A stretch of DNA of 64,000 nt, taken from positions 124,001 to 188,000 of the forward strand of contig JADDMT010000038.1 of assembly GCA_021401465.1 (NCBI GenBank), given 5' to 3'. Of the stretch, positions 22,614 to 32,457 are shown piece by piece (positions within the stretch are counted from its first letter, which is position 1; each line of letters starts with the position of its first letter). The notes beneath the pieces are model-generated. The model did no database searches and had not been told where the DNA came from. It was given only the letters and a program-made list of their open reading frames with translations. A program made the translations under genes and the position numbers. The DNA comes from Teratosphaeria epicoccoides. Lineage: Eukaryota; Ascomycota; Dothideomycetes; Mycosphaerellales; Teratosphaeriaceae.

Positions 22614-22989
22614 CTACAAGCCAAGCGGATTCTGCCCAGTCTGAGCATTACCGCCAATCCTCTCGCCTCCAGGCTTGTCGTTCTCCTTCTCTGGCTCTTT
22701 GAGCCCTGCGTCTTCTTTCGCTGCATTCTGAACCTTCATCAGAGCCTCGCCACTAGGTCGGCCGACTTGTCCAAGGACGTGCCCGACCGGCTTTAGTCCT
22801 TTATCTAGGACTTGACCAACAGGGTCCCCGACAGGTGCGAGGAGTCCTACATGTCATTATTAGCGTGATATCTCCAGTGGACGCCGCTCTTATCCAAGCC
22901 TACCTCCAGTCCCTTCCAGAGGACCATTCGGCTTGATTCCTGTGTCGAAGGGCATTTCGTACTGCTCAAGCTGTCTCTCTTCGCTCAGG
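22614..22989 (-). CDS. Small Gly/Pro-rich fungal protein, 5' end unresolved
   Basis: Two minus-strand exons join cleanly: an upstream exon ending at 22904 and exon 22614-22846, with intron 22847-22903 (GTAGGC...ATGTAG, 57 nt). The join gives QYEMPFDTGIKPNGPLEGTG followed by LLAPVGDPVGQVLDKG, then KPVGHVLGQVGRPSGEA and the C-terminus GGNAQTGQNPLGL. The internal PVGxVL repeat and charged, disordered tail suggest a small soluble protein. I do not recognise a named family. The true start is not resolved: either an intron ends near 22990 or the frame continues to an ATG upstream (possible at 23050 or 23225). The exact phase match across the intron and the protein-like composition make it likely real. 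Confidence 0.55.
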
Positions 22990-23599
22990 CTATGGTTCAC
23001 TCGAGCATGTCGACGTGTATGAGAAACCTTCGCCAGGAAAACATGGTGGGCGTGCGATGTCATTCCCTTGTGACCTGCCTGCAATATCCCTGTTCCATTA
23101 GGTACGCAACCACATGGCACATGACTTTTTGTGGTTATTGTGGGTGCACGAGCACCCCTTATGACGGCAGCCGCGCATAACCTCGGGAGTAGCGTGCCGC
23201 ATCGGTCGTGGATGCTGCCCATCACTACAACATGTATCTTCCTCCGCGCAGCGCATGGACATTTTAATCATTACCTGATATTCAACTGGCATCGATTTCC
23301 CGCATGGAAATGCAGATTCCGTAATAGGTTCGAGGCTTCACGGAGCTGGAGAGCAAGTTTGAGGAAATATCTTCAGCGACCAAACCACCCGATGGGGTTC
23401 GTTCACCGGGATCGTGATGACATTGTCTGGCAAGCGCAATAGAGCAATGCAGCACTCCAGCTCGGACTGAATCCTGATGCACACATGCAAGCACACAAGC
23501 TACGCAATCACCCGCGCGCTCGCCTCCATCCAATGGAGCCATCTGTCATCCAACGAGTCGACCGGATGATAGCAAGCATCAATGCGTGATGTTCCATTT
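22990..23599. other. Spacer, possible 5' exon of the small gene
   Basis: The minus-strand frame of the upstream exon stays open to 23225, but the encoded sequence is not convincing. Nothing else is seen. Confidence 0.4.
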
Positions 23600-23765
23600 C
23601 AAACATTGCAAGCAGTCAACAGCATCGTCGGTGAAGTCAACCGTGTCAACAAGTGGTCATCCTATCACACAGCAGTCAGACCCGTCAAACAGCAGTCAGC
23701 CTCCCAGCCAAACAGCAGCCAGCCATGTTAAGCAGTCATTCGGTCGATCGAGTGATGGAATCGCT
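23600..23765 (-). repeat. TTGACTG-rich degenerate tract D, at the 3' end of the P450 relic
   Basis: On the plus strand GTCAAC/GTCAAA and CAGCAGTCAG words repeat (reverse complement of TTGAC and CTGACTGCTG). The segment 23710-23760 aligns with 26038-26090 (tract F) in the same orientation, sharing AAACAGC, CAGCCATGT and GATCGA blocks. Tracts D and F therefore bracket the P450 relic as diverged direct repeats. Confidence 0.55.
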
Positions 23766-23852
23766 GCTTGATTCCTGCCTCAAGCAGACACTTTTGTAAA
23801 GACCAGATCCAAGTCACCAAGATCAACAGTAAAATGGTCAAGAGCTCATACA

Positions 23853-25829
23853 TCAGTCGGTGACCATCTTCTCGTAGCCAAGAACTAGCCTGGTCGTCAG
23901 CGTCCGGAATTCCATCGAGGCCAAATTCTTGCCGATGCAGCCATACGTGCCCATGGAGAAGGGAGCAAAGGTGTCCTTGCTCTTGACCATCTCCGGCTTG
24001 CTGTACCATCGCTCTGGCACAAATTCATTGGCGCTCTCGGAGACGGTATCATCTGGTCTCCTGTCAGCACGTAGTCTGCACAAAGCATGACATAGTGGTG
24101 GTTCCATCAGTCAACCGTTGTTTGACGGCGTGTGACACGAGTCAGTGGTGACTCTTTGTTGATACTGTTATCGTCCGATGATGATGTTGACGACTGAGCT
24201 TGTCGGTCTCATCAAGCGAATGTTGACTTTACTTGTTCAATGGATGACTGATGGGTTGACTCATTGGATCACTGGCAGGGCGTGGGACGTTTCTTACCAC
24301 GACTGATCACAAATTGAGGCATGATGAAATTGGTACGACCTGGCACCCACCGGTCACCAACCTTCGTTCCCTCCTTCGGTGTCAGACTGGATACGGCGCT
24401 CGTCGGAACCGGCGGATGCATTCTCAAGGCCTCATTGGTCGCACCGTTCAAGTGCTGAGCTTGGCGAATGTCCTTGTCCGACCACTCGCATTGTGCAAGT
24501 GGTGTGAGCTTCTTTCCTAAGTTTCTTGATTTGCTAAGGATCTTCCGCCAAGTGGCAGAAGAAATACACGAACGTTGCAGAAATTGTGTCGGAGCCAGCG
24601 ACGATGAACAGTCTTGCCTCCGCTTGCAGCATTGGTTCCTTCTTGCAGCTCATTGACGCCGTCGTACGCTTCCAGGATGGACGACATAATATCAGTTCGG
24701 CCTTTCCCATCTACTTCTTCCGACTGGTTGACACGCCAATCGAGCTCTTGAATACAGAACCTCACGAACTTCTGATAGCCAGAGCTCAGTCCGGGGATCT
24801 GCATCAGCAGGCGGAAGAACCAGATCGGCAGAATGTACCCAAGAGGCTGCGTTCCTGCACTCAGCATCTCCAGGGAATCCTGCTTCTCGCCACTATCAAG
24901 CATGCCGTAATCTTTGCCAAAGGTCAGTCTACCCATTACGTCGAAAGAGTACAGGTTGAGCGACTTTGTGGCGTTGAATGCCTTTCCTTCCGACTCAGAG
25001 ATCCTCTGCACGACTTCATCTTTCAAGCTGTTAATCGTGAGCTCATACTCGCGAAATGCCTTATTCGAGAATGCTGGTGCCCAGACCTTTAGGTGTCTGT
25101 TTAGAATTCAATCAATGTCTTAGAAACCGGCCGAATACTTACTCGTCTCTGCTTGTCATGCAGAGCTATGTCTTGCGAGATGTGTATGGATGTCAGAGGA
25201 GCGTCGACGTCGTACCATTGACTCTTAGTGACCTTGGACTGCTGGCGGGATACACTTTCCATGATGCTGGCGTCGATAAGCGACAGATCGTTGCTTCCAA
25301 TGCGAACGACAGGTCCATACTTGTTGTGCAGAGCTTGTAACTTGTAGTAGGCGTTTGAGGCAGAGCTGGAAAGACATGAAGAAGTTCGACAGCCTCGCTG
25401 ACTATGGTCCCGGGAGTTTGTTCGACGGGTTGATAAGTATCCAGGGGTATCAATGTGCTGCCCAATGCGCCCATCAGAAAACTGGAACCGATCAGTGATG
25501 TCGTAGCTACAGCCGAAGCTATACTGGAGCAATGGCTATTGATCAAGGCGAGTTCAAATCCAAGCGATGCTACCACGAAGATCAAAAGACAGAGAGACTT
25601 GTGTCTGTGGCATTTGTAATGATTGAAGTAGAAGACATGGCTGCTCACGCCTCCAACAAGGGCGACCGATACTGGCAATTTGATAGCTTCGTCCGTTCCG
25701 ACTAGGACTCCTACACCAACATCCTCGGAGTCTTGGAATAGACGACTCGAGCAGAAGGTATTTGTGTCTTTGTGTCTTGACAGCCCTCGGGAGTTGCTGT
25801 CCCCGCACCGCATCGTGGACGACGATCAC
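23853..25829 (-). pseudogene. Decayed cytochrome P450
   Basis: P450 parts appear in correct order on the minus strand but in changing frames. The N-terminus is hydrophobic (VALVGGVSSHVFYFN, then LLIFVVASLGFELALI). Then come YKLQALHNKYGPVVRIG, the C-helix region VWAPAFSNKAFREYE, the I-helix AGSDT site (LFIVAGSDTISATF), the K-helix ExxR (NEALRMHPPVP), and the haem-binding loop FSMGTYGCIG with the thiolate Cys near 23.94 kb. Breaks are visible near 25.45, 24.65, 24.55 and 24.27 kb, and a non-P450 TTGAC-rich segment separates the K-helix and haem-loop pieces. A GTAAGT...CAG intron near 25.1 kb is still recognisable. All catalytic motifs survive, so decay may be recent. Family within the P450s is not determined. 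Confidence 0.85.
24105..24285 (+). repeat. TTGAC-rich tract E inside the P450 relic
   Basis: Between the K-helix and haem-loop pieces lie GTTGTTTGACGG, TTTGTTGATACTG, GATGTTGACGACTGAG, AATGTTGACTTTAC and GGGTTGACTCATTGG. They replace the residues expected before the haem loop, so the tract looks inserted or expanded. It resembles tracts A-C in word use and strand. Confidence 0.5.
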
Positions 25830-26000
25830 CTGCGCCTACCTCCGACTGACGCTCCTTCGATTGCTGGATGGGTACATGTGATGATGTTATGTAAGCAGGG
25901 GGTTTTGGTGGCTAGCCAAACAGCTCGAGCTAGTTAGCTGCCTCAAGGACTACGCTAAGCCAAAAACATCACTCCTTCACCACATCTACACACACGACAC

Positions 26001-26090
26001 GACGCAGTCGACCTGTCGGCAAACACTCGATTCTGTCAAACAGCCGTCAGCCATGTCAACCAGTCACAGTTGATCGACTGGTGGAAATAC
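26001..26090 (-). repeat. TTGACTG-rich degenerate tract F, upstream of the P450 relic
   Basis: CTGTCAAACAGCCGTCAGCC and ATGTCAACCAGTCACAG match the word pattern of tract D and the same strand. See tract D for the alignment. Confidence 0.5.
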
Positions 26091-27568
26091 TGGCGTGTCG
26101 AAGTGCGCGTGTCATGCCAAGTCGTCGGGAATGGTGGACCTTCTAGCACTAGCATAATTAGACAGATCTTATATCGAATCAGAAGTGTAGGACCATTGTC
26201 TGCGATCGTTCGTGAAAAGGATACCTCTGGCTGCGCTGGTGCAAGGATTTTGGGCACAGTCGCTGCGCCGAAAATTTGATTGGTACGCACCAAGTCGGCT
26301 ACCTCATGTGGGCGCGAGCTCGCAGATGTCCTTAGGATTGTCGCCTGCAGTGGCTAACCCTACAGCACCGACAAGAAGAGGCGTTGGCATGATCAGCAAT
26401 ATAGCTGAGCTGAGCTCCTCGCACTCGAGAAGATCGCCTACAACGGCTTACATTAGCACGTCACCCGCAAGAGCGCAGCCCGTCAGCAAGCGAGAGAGCC
26501 GAGCCATCGTCCTTAAGGCCTCAAATCAGGTCTCGGAGCTAATATATAGGACGGAGATCACAATAGCGTGCGTGTTTGCTGGCATGGCATGTCAATATTG
26601 CGAGGGCGCGCACGTCTCACTTTCAAGCCTCGTTTGGCCGGACGAGCGAGTTAGCAGCGCGCAAAGAGCAGAGGAAGATCCGAAAAGCTATTCATGGCCT
26701 CCGATTCTCAAGGGCTTTCCGCCATCTCTCGTTGGAAACCGATCGCCTCAGATCGGACGTTTTCCGCCTTGTTGAACTCGTCTTGCCCTTCCTAGATGGT
26801 GGCGCATTCATCCACGAAATCTTTGCGAGGTGGCTGTTCCATCTGGAAGATTTTGACGAAAGAACCATAAAACTGACACTGTGAGCTGAGGAATCCTTTG
26901 ACTGATAAGTGCACGAGATCGACCAGCAGTCGCCGATGGTCGGAGGTTTCTGAGGCACCTACAGCGGCTCAGAAGCATGTGAATACCATGTCATGAGAAG
27001 CGCAGAGCAACACGGAGGCGTCACTTTCATCGAGATTGCCGGCTGGTATGCTTGGCATTGACAGCACAGCCGCCCAACCACATCCAAAATCCTGCAATTG
27101 GACTCTTCGCTGTACATATGCGCAACGAGAAGATGCGCAGGCTGGTCTGGGCTGCACAGCCTACCTGTCGCGTCTTACTATCTAATGTTTCAGTGCCCTA
27201 CTCTACGCACTGCATGCCAGTAGTACGAGGTGGCTAAGTCAAGCTCCGGTTCTGATCTAGTTTAGAATCGCGGATCACTAAAGCAGCCTACCTCAGCCCG
27301 AAATTCATCAGCAGGAGCGGAACCTTAGGGCTTATGTTAATGATACAGCAGGGTCGGAGCTTTACGGCTCAGCACAGTCCGAGTGATCGAGGAGCGAGTT
27401 AGTTGTAGCAAACCCGCATGTTTAATGATGTCTGGCTTCCCACAGAACCACAACTTCCCCCTACTCAGATCAAGCAAAGCAGCGAGCCCTACCACAAAAC
27501 ACCATCAGCGGTCCTACCGGGCATATTTCCCTCGATCAAGATCAACGCTCAAAAACGGGACTGCAACA
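26091..27568. other. Gene-free stretch
   Basis: No recognised protein. A plus frame near 26.65-26.88 kb (RKIRKAIHGLRFSRAFRHL and on) is helix-like but unplaced. A minus peptide starting near 26.39 kb (MPTPLLVGAVGLATAG) resembles a signal peptide, but its frame closes after 28 codons. Confidence 0.4.
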
Positions 27569-27913
27569 ATGATTCCAGCACACTACCTCATCGCTTGCGT
27601 GTTCTTTCTGGGCACCGCGACTACAGCCGCAGTGTCGGACACTCCCATTCATGTGGCAGAATGCCCTGCATACTTCGACATCAGTTGCGTATCCAGGCTT
27701 CTGTTACGCCAGCTAGGCAGAACCGACAGGCTGGGGCTGCATCGTCCAGGAGATGTCGACTTGTCAATGCGCACGATTGATTCTAGTGTGGGAAGGCGTA
27801 CCACATTCATTGGCATTTGCTCAGGCTTCGGGAGCGAAACTATGACAGCAAGTCTAACATGTTACGTATGTAACAAACACAATTACACTCCTTTGACTAC
27901 GAAGCCGCAATGA
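27569..27913 (+). CDS. Candidate secreted protein with broken Cys-rich region
   Basis: From ATG 27569 the frame starts with a good signal peptide (MIPAHYLIACVFFLGTATTA) and continues through AECPAYFDISC to 115 codons. Just after that cysteine, another plus frame encodes YPGFCYAS, a stop, then GWGCIVQEMSTCQCAR, which is more Cys-rich and more like a fungal secreted domain (weakly CFEM-like, CxC after an acidic residue). The gene may therefore be frameshifted near 27.69 kb, or the in-frame version may be real. I favour a decayed effector-type gene, with low certainty. Confidence 0.35.
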   Translation: MIPAHYLIACVFFLGTATTAAVSDTPIHVAECPAYFDISCVSRLLLRQLGRTDRLGLHRPGDVDLSMRTIDSSVGRRTTFIGICSGFGSETMTASLTCYVCNKHNYTPLTTKPQ

Positions 27914-28815
27914 AGATTTGTCTTCATCATTGTTTGCAGCATTTCGGCGGGACGAATGAGGAGATATACTGCGGAGATGGCCCCACGAACCGAGGCTCTT
28001 CCCTCCATTGCATCGACTGAAAATGAAGTAGATTGGCCGGTCGCCTTCAGTGTATGACAGCGCTCGTATGCCAAAGGCCCAGGCCGATAGCCGCGCTGTC
28101 AAAGGACACTGCTGTCGCTCTCCATATGCGGAATTTGGACTGCCCTTCATGCCGGCGACGATGCTACCAATTCCCAAATCGCTGATAAGCCCACCAGGCG
28201 TCGACTCTGGACGTCAAAAGTTTGGCTGATATGTCGACTAATGGAAGCACCGCAACACAATTGAAATATAGCTTCCCAGACATTTCATAGACCTGATCGA
28301 GTGACTGAGCACCTCCAAGCCGCCAATATTGTCGATCTCCTTGACGTGCCTTCTGCGAACTTTACGAGAACATGAGATTTTGCCTCACGTGCCTTCGACC
28401 TCACGGACTCTCTCATCTCCATGTTGGTTGCACGAGTGCCACGGGCAGGTCAATCGCTGCAGCACGGCGACAAGTCGCGGCCCTACACGTGGAATTTTGG
28501 GCAGCATCGGTCGTCGAAGGCTTGCGCAGTCTTGAGGCGCTTCTCTTTCCCTCCTAGGCGTGATGTTGCTTCACATAGACTGGGCGTCTTTGCTACACAA
28601 TAGTGTGTGCAGAGCAGAATTCCAACCTCGCCAGTTGGATGCACTGCCCTAGCACGCCATCTTCGTTGCACGGTGGCTGTTCATAAGCCTCGTCCTGCAT
28701 CACGAAAACCCAAAGGGTTCACATGCCGTATAGTCTGGCCTGCTCATCCACTCAGCTTAAACGCGGGCATTGACCTGAGTTCATCATCAATCCATTCCTC
28801 CATAAATGCATCATT
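27914..28815. other. Spacer
   Basis: Short overlapping frames only; nothing recognised. A long plus frame entering 28.6-29.2 kb is the antisense shadow of the MRX11-like gene. Confidence 0.5.
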
Positions 28816-29451
28816 TCACCGCTCCCTTCTTCCCCGCCACACCGTCCCAGCAGCACCAGACCCGACCCTTCCCCCACCTTTCCCAACTAACCTCTCCACC
28901 AACCTCCCCACCGGCAGAACCGTCCACCGCGCAAACCAAGGTGTCATCCACACACTCCCCACAATCCTAACCGGCAAGAGGACCTTCGTAATCGCATACG
29001 CCGTCGCCAGCTCCGCCACAATCCTCACACCGCTACCATCGGCCCCCTTCGCTGGCTCACCACCTTCCCACCACCTCCCCTCCACACCATCCTTCCCCAC
29101 ATCTTTCTCCTCATCCTCATTGATCCATCCCTTCCTCCTCGCAAACCCCGCGAACCTTCCAATATAATCCTGCACCCATTTGCCCTCAGAGATATGGGCA
29201 GGGAGGTAATCGGTATAGTGGAAGAAAGCCGCAAGGCCGAAGAGCGGGATGATGGCGGTGAGTTCGTGCAGGATGAGGAAGGCAGTGATATGAGAGACGG
29301 GTGCGTTGCGGAGGGGAGTCGTGAACCGGTGGAGGAAAGTGGGGAGGCGGGACTCGAGGCGGGCGATGCGGGAGGTGGAAGTGGTGGTGGTGGAGGAAAG
29401 GCGGCATAAGAATGGTTGAAGGAGTTTCAATTGGCGGGTGAGGGAGATCAT
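28816..29451 (-). CDS. Mitochondrial MRX11/FAM210-like (DUF1279) protein
   Basis: Single exon, 211 residues from the ATG at 29451. The N-terminus (MISLTRQLKLLQPFLCRLSS) is basic, Ser/Thr-rich and lacks acids, as in a mitochondrial presequence. The core HITAFLILHELTAIIPLFGL and AFFHYTDYLP is the conserved membrane-entry segment of DUF1279-type proteins, related to yeast Mrx11 and animal FAM210. A second hydrophobic stretch near 170-190 (VAELATAYAITKVLLPVR) completes the domain. Yeast Mrx11 associates with mitochondrial ribosome assemblies; the exact role is unknown. The frame extends 42 codons further upstream, but the presequence argues for the inner start. Downstream of, and co-oriented with, vps1. 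Confidence 0.75.
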   Translation of the reverse strand: MISLTRQLKLLQPFLCRLSSTTTTSTSRIARLESRLPTFLHRFTTPLRNAPVSHITAFLILHELTAIIPLFGLAAFFHYTDYLPAHISEGKWVQDYIGRFAGFARRKGWINEDEEKDVGKDGVEGRWWEGGEPAKGADGSGVRIVAELATAYAITKVLLPVRIVGSVWMTPWFARWTVLPVGRLVERLVGKGGGRVGSGAAGTVWRGRRER

Positions 29452-29833
29452 TGTCACTGTGCGTACACAACTGCAAGGTCGCGGTGACCTGCAGGCTCGC
29501 ACGAGCAAGTGGTAGAATGGTGCAGCATGCACGCGATTCTTCGTCAAGGATCTTGCCGCTAGCGTTGCGTGTGACACCCCTCATCAATCGCCTGGCGCAG
29601 TCACAGGGAAAAACACACCACCACCAAACAGCCAAGTCCGTCACTCATGCACAGTACAGTGAGCAGATCACCCACGATACACGCTCTGCCTACGCCCAAG
29701 CACTCGCCGCCCTGTGGTATCTCCTAATCCCTATCCACTCAGTCGACAAGGAACCTCAAGACTCTCTATCGCCAATCAAACAGTTCATGCCACAATCCCA
29801 TGATCGCTTGTAGCCACCAGCACCCGCGATTAA

Positions 29834-32121
29834 TTATTGCACCTGCGCCACAATCTCGCTCGCTCGGCTCAGACTCTCCACCATCTGTTGACACTCCTTC
29901 CGTCTCCTGATCGTATATTCGCTCTCCTTCAGCAGATCATCCAGCTCCTGCGTCCGGTACATGTTCTCAAGCAGCTCTCGCTGCATTTCTTCCTTTGTGT
30001 GCCTGTGGTCACGCATCAGCATCATCACCCTTACACTCGGTCTCAGCCCAACTTACTCAACCAAAGTTAACATAATAGCCTTCGGAACCATATCAATCAT
30101 CGTCCTCCGCACAATGTTGTAATAGCTCGTGATCAGCAACTTAATCACCTCCACCTCCTGCGTTTCCTTCTCACTCAACGTCCCGCTCGCCTTCAATGTG
30201 GGTGGAGGCGGCTCCATCGCAGCCATCTTCTTCTTGTTCTTGCTCGCAAAAAAGCTTCCAAAGAATCCACTACCCTGATCACCATTCAAATCCAGACTTG
30301 GCGACGCGCTCCTAGGCGGCGCCATCTGAGCAGAAGCTGGTAGCGGCTTGCCGGTCTTCGGGTCGACCTGTACAGGTTTCTGCGCAAGGTGTCGCTCGTT
30401 GACGATAGCCATAGCGCGGTGGCCATTAAGGAAATCTGGGTGGCCGGTGTTGACGTAGCAGGCTTCCATGGCGACGAGATCCCTGACCAGCTTGTTGGTC
30501 GGGTCCATGGCTTTCTTGAAGAAGGAGATGACGACGGTCTGGAACTTGTCGCGGAGGCTGGGATAGCGCTTGAAGAGCGGCTTCTGCAGTAGCTGGCCTA
30601 GGATGCGGACCAGCTCATCATAGACCAGACTGACACACTTCAGTGATGGCTCTTCCAGTCGCTTGATCTGCTGCTTAACGATGAGTTCAAAAGCCGTGGT
30701 GCCGACGAACAGTGCCGGCGAAGACCCCGAAGAGTTGTATAGAATTGTGCGAATGTCGATGTCCTTAACCTGGTCGAATGGATCGACAGCTTTGACACCG
30801 TTACTGTACAGCTCGTGGTACACGAATGAGATACGCGCACCACCGCTCAACTCTATCGAGCTGAGCTCTGCGTTGTGTCCCTCCAGCACCGTCCTGTACT
30901 CATTTGAGAACTCCGTGATAATGTTCAGCACGATGTTGGCACTATTACCAAGCATGCTGTCACCCAGGCTTTGAAGCTCCGCACTGTACTTTTGCAAGCT
31001 CGCAGATATCCTGGCTTTGATGTCCGGCAGTGTCTGCTTGATGTGCATCATAAGAATGAGGTTCAGTTTTCGCGCCAAGTACGGTGTCCCGCAGTAGCTG
31101 GCCTTATTCCTGTAAGCTTTGTGGCTCTCAAAGAAGTTCCTCTCATTCTCCAGCGCGGCACTAATAGCCTTCTTCGTCTCGATATCCTTCTGTCCGCGGT
31201 TGACCACTGGCACGTACCCCAACCGCAGAGGGATAATTCGACCGGCAAGGATATCCACAACATCCGTTCCCTCGTCCATGAGATCGACCTTGGTGAGCAC
31301 ACCGATTGTCCGCTGACCCTCCGGATCGACTTCTCGTGCCAGCTTAAGGCCGTCCGAATTTGCCAAATCCGTGTTCGCCGCTGTGACAGCCAGGATGATA
31401 GCGTTCGGCTTGCTGATCTGCTTCAACACCATATCCTTGATTTGCCGCTCAATATCCCTAGGCTGGTCACCCACAGGTACCTTTGTCAAGCCCGGCAGAT
31501 CCACCAATGTCAAAGTTAGGACATTGGGCGAGTATATCCGCAAATTGATTGGCGCTGGTGAGATGCCAGCATTGCGACCTGTCTTGCTCTCCGTCTCTTT
31601 CACGATCTCATCGCGGATCTTGTTGAAGTCGTAGAACTTCTGGCCTGGAATATGCAGGAACTCCCCCCACTCCTCAATATTGCTTTGCGCATCGGTCGTC
31701 TTGATCTCGGTCTCGCTATCTTGGACGCCATTCGCTTGGGTCTTTGGTAAAGGTGCGCGGTTGATCAGCTGGAGGATAAGCGGCCGCCGTGTGACGATAC
31801 CAGTGCCTCGTGGTAGAAAGTCTCGCCCCACGATATTCTCAAGCACCGAACTCTTTCCTGATGATTGCGACCCTACTACAGCAATCTGGGGCAAGTCTAT
31901 CGGGTTTTGTACCTGTACGCCGCTGGTCAGCCTCCTGGCCCTCCCCGACCTTTTGCTTAATGAAGGCAACATACGCCGACTGTGGTAAACACATCCTGGA
32001 GCTTGTTGACCAGCGTAATAAGCCCCGGGTCGTTGACGTTGATCCTGTGCACACATTAGCAGCCGCCCCGTTTCGAGTATACCAAGCAGCTGTCCTACGC
32101 GTTTGGATTCGTCTGCGCCAT
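29834..32121 (-). CDS. vps1: Dynamin-related GTPase Vps1, four exons
   Basis: Membrane-remodelling GTPase for vacuolar protein sorting, endosomal and peroxisomal fission. Exons: 32099-32121, 31975-32044, 30057-31912, 29834-30002; introns of 54, 62 and 54 nt with GT..AG ends. The join gives 705 residues beginning [20 protein letters not shown], in phase throughout. Motifs: P-loop [16 protein letters not shown] as G3 and TKVD as G4 in the first 230 residues. The middle/stalk domain follows, then a Pro/Ser-rich insert ([18 protein letters not shown]), and the C-terminal GED crosses the last intron ([16 protein letters not shown]). There is no pleckstrin domain, as expected for Vps1. The tiny 23-nt first exon is easily missed by gene finders. 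336 bp separate it from vma1 upstream. Confidence 0.96.
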
Positions 32122-32457
32122 GATAGCTGGGACACCCTCCAGATATCGTTGCTGAGGGTCCGTCGCAGTCTCGAGATAAAGCTGGAGTCAATTCCACTAT
32201 TGCGAGATTGAAGAAAAGGAAGCGCAGGCGCGAGAAACAAAGTGGCTGTAGCCTGTTGGCAGCAGTTGCATGCACCTTGACGACGCAATGTTTCGCGTCC
32301 GCCACGAGCTGTACAAGGGACGGCCCGGACCTGAACGACGATCCTTCCCAAGCTGTGCAAGTGTTCACTTTGAGTCTTCAGGTACCCTTTCAATCTCATG
32401 GCTATGCTCGTACACACTAATCCACAGCCTATGTATCCCGTTCTCTCGGTTCAAACC

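Noticed and set aside
9574..25829. Secondary-metabolite cluster suggested by two Zn2Cys6 factors and a P450
   Set aside because: No backbone enzyme (PKS, NRPS, terpene synthase, DMATS) is present, the P450 is dead and the factors are 7-13 kb from it.
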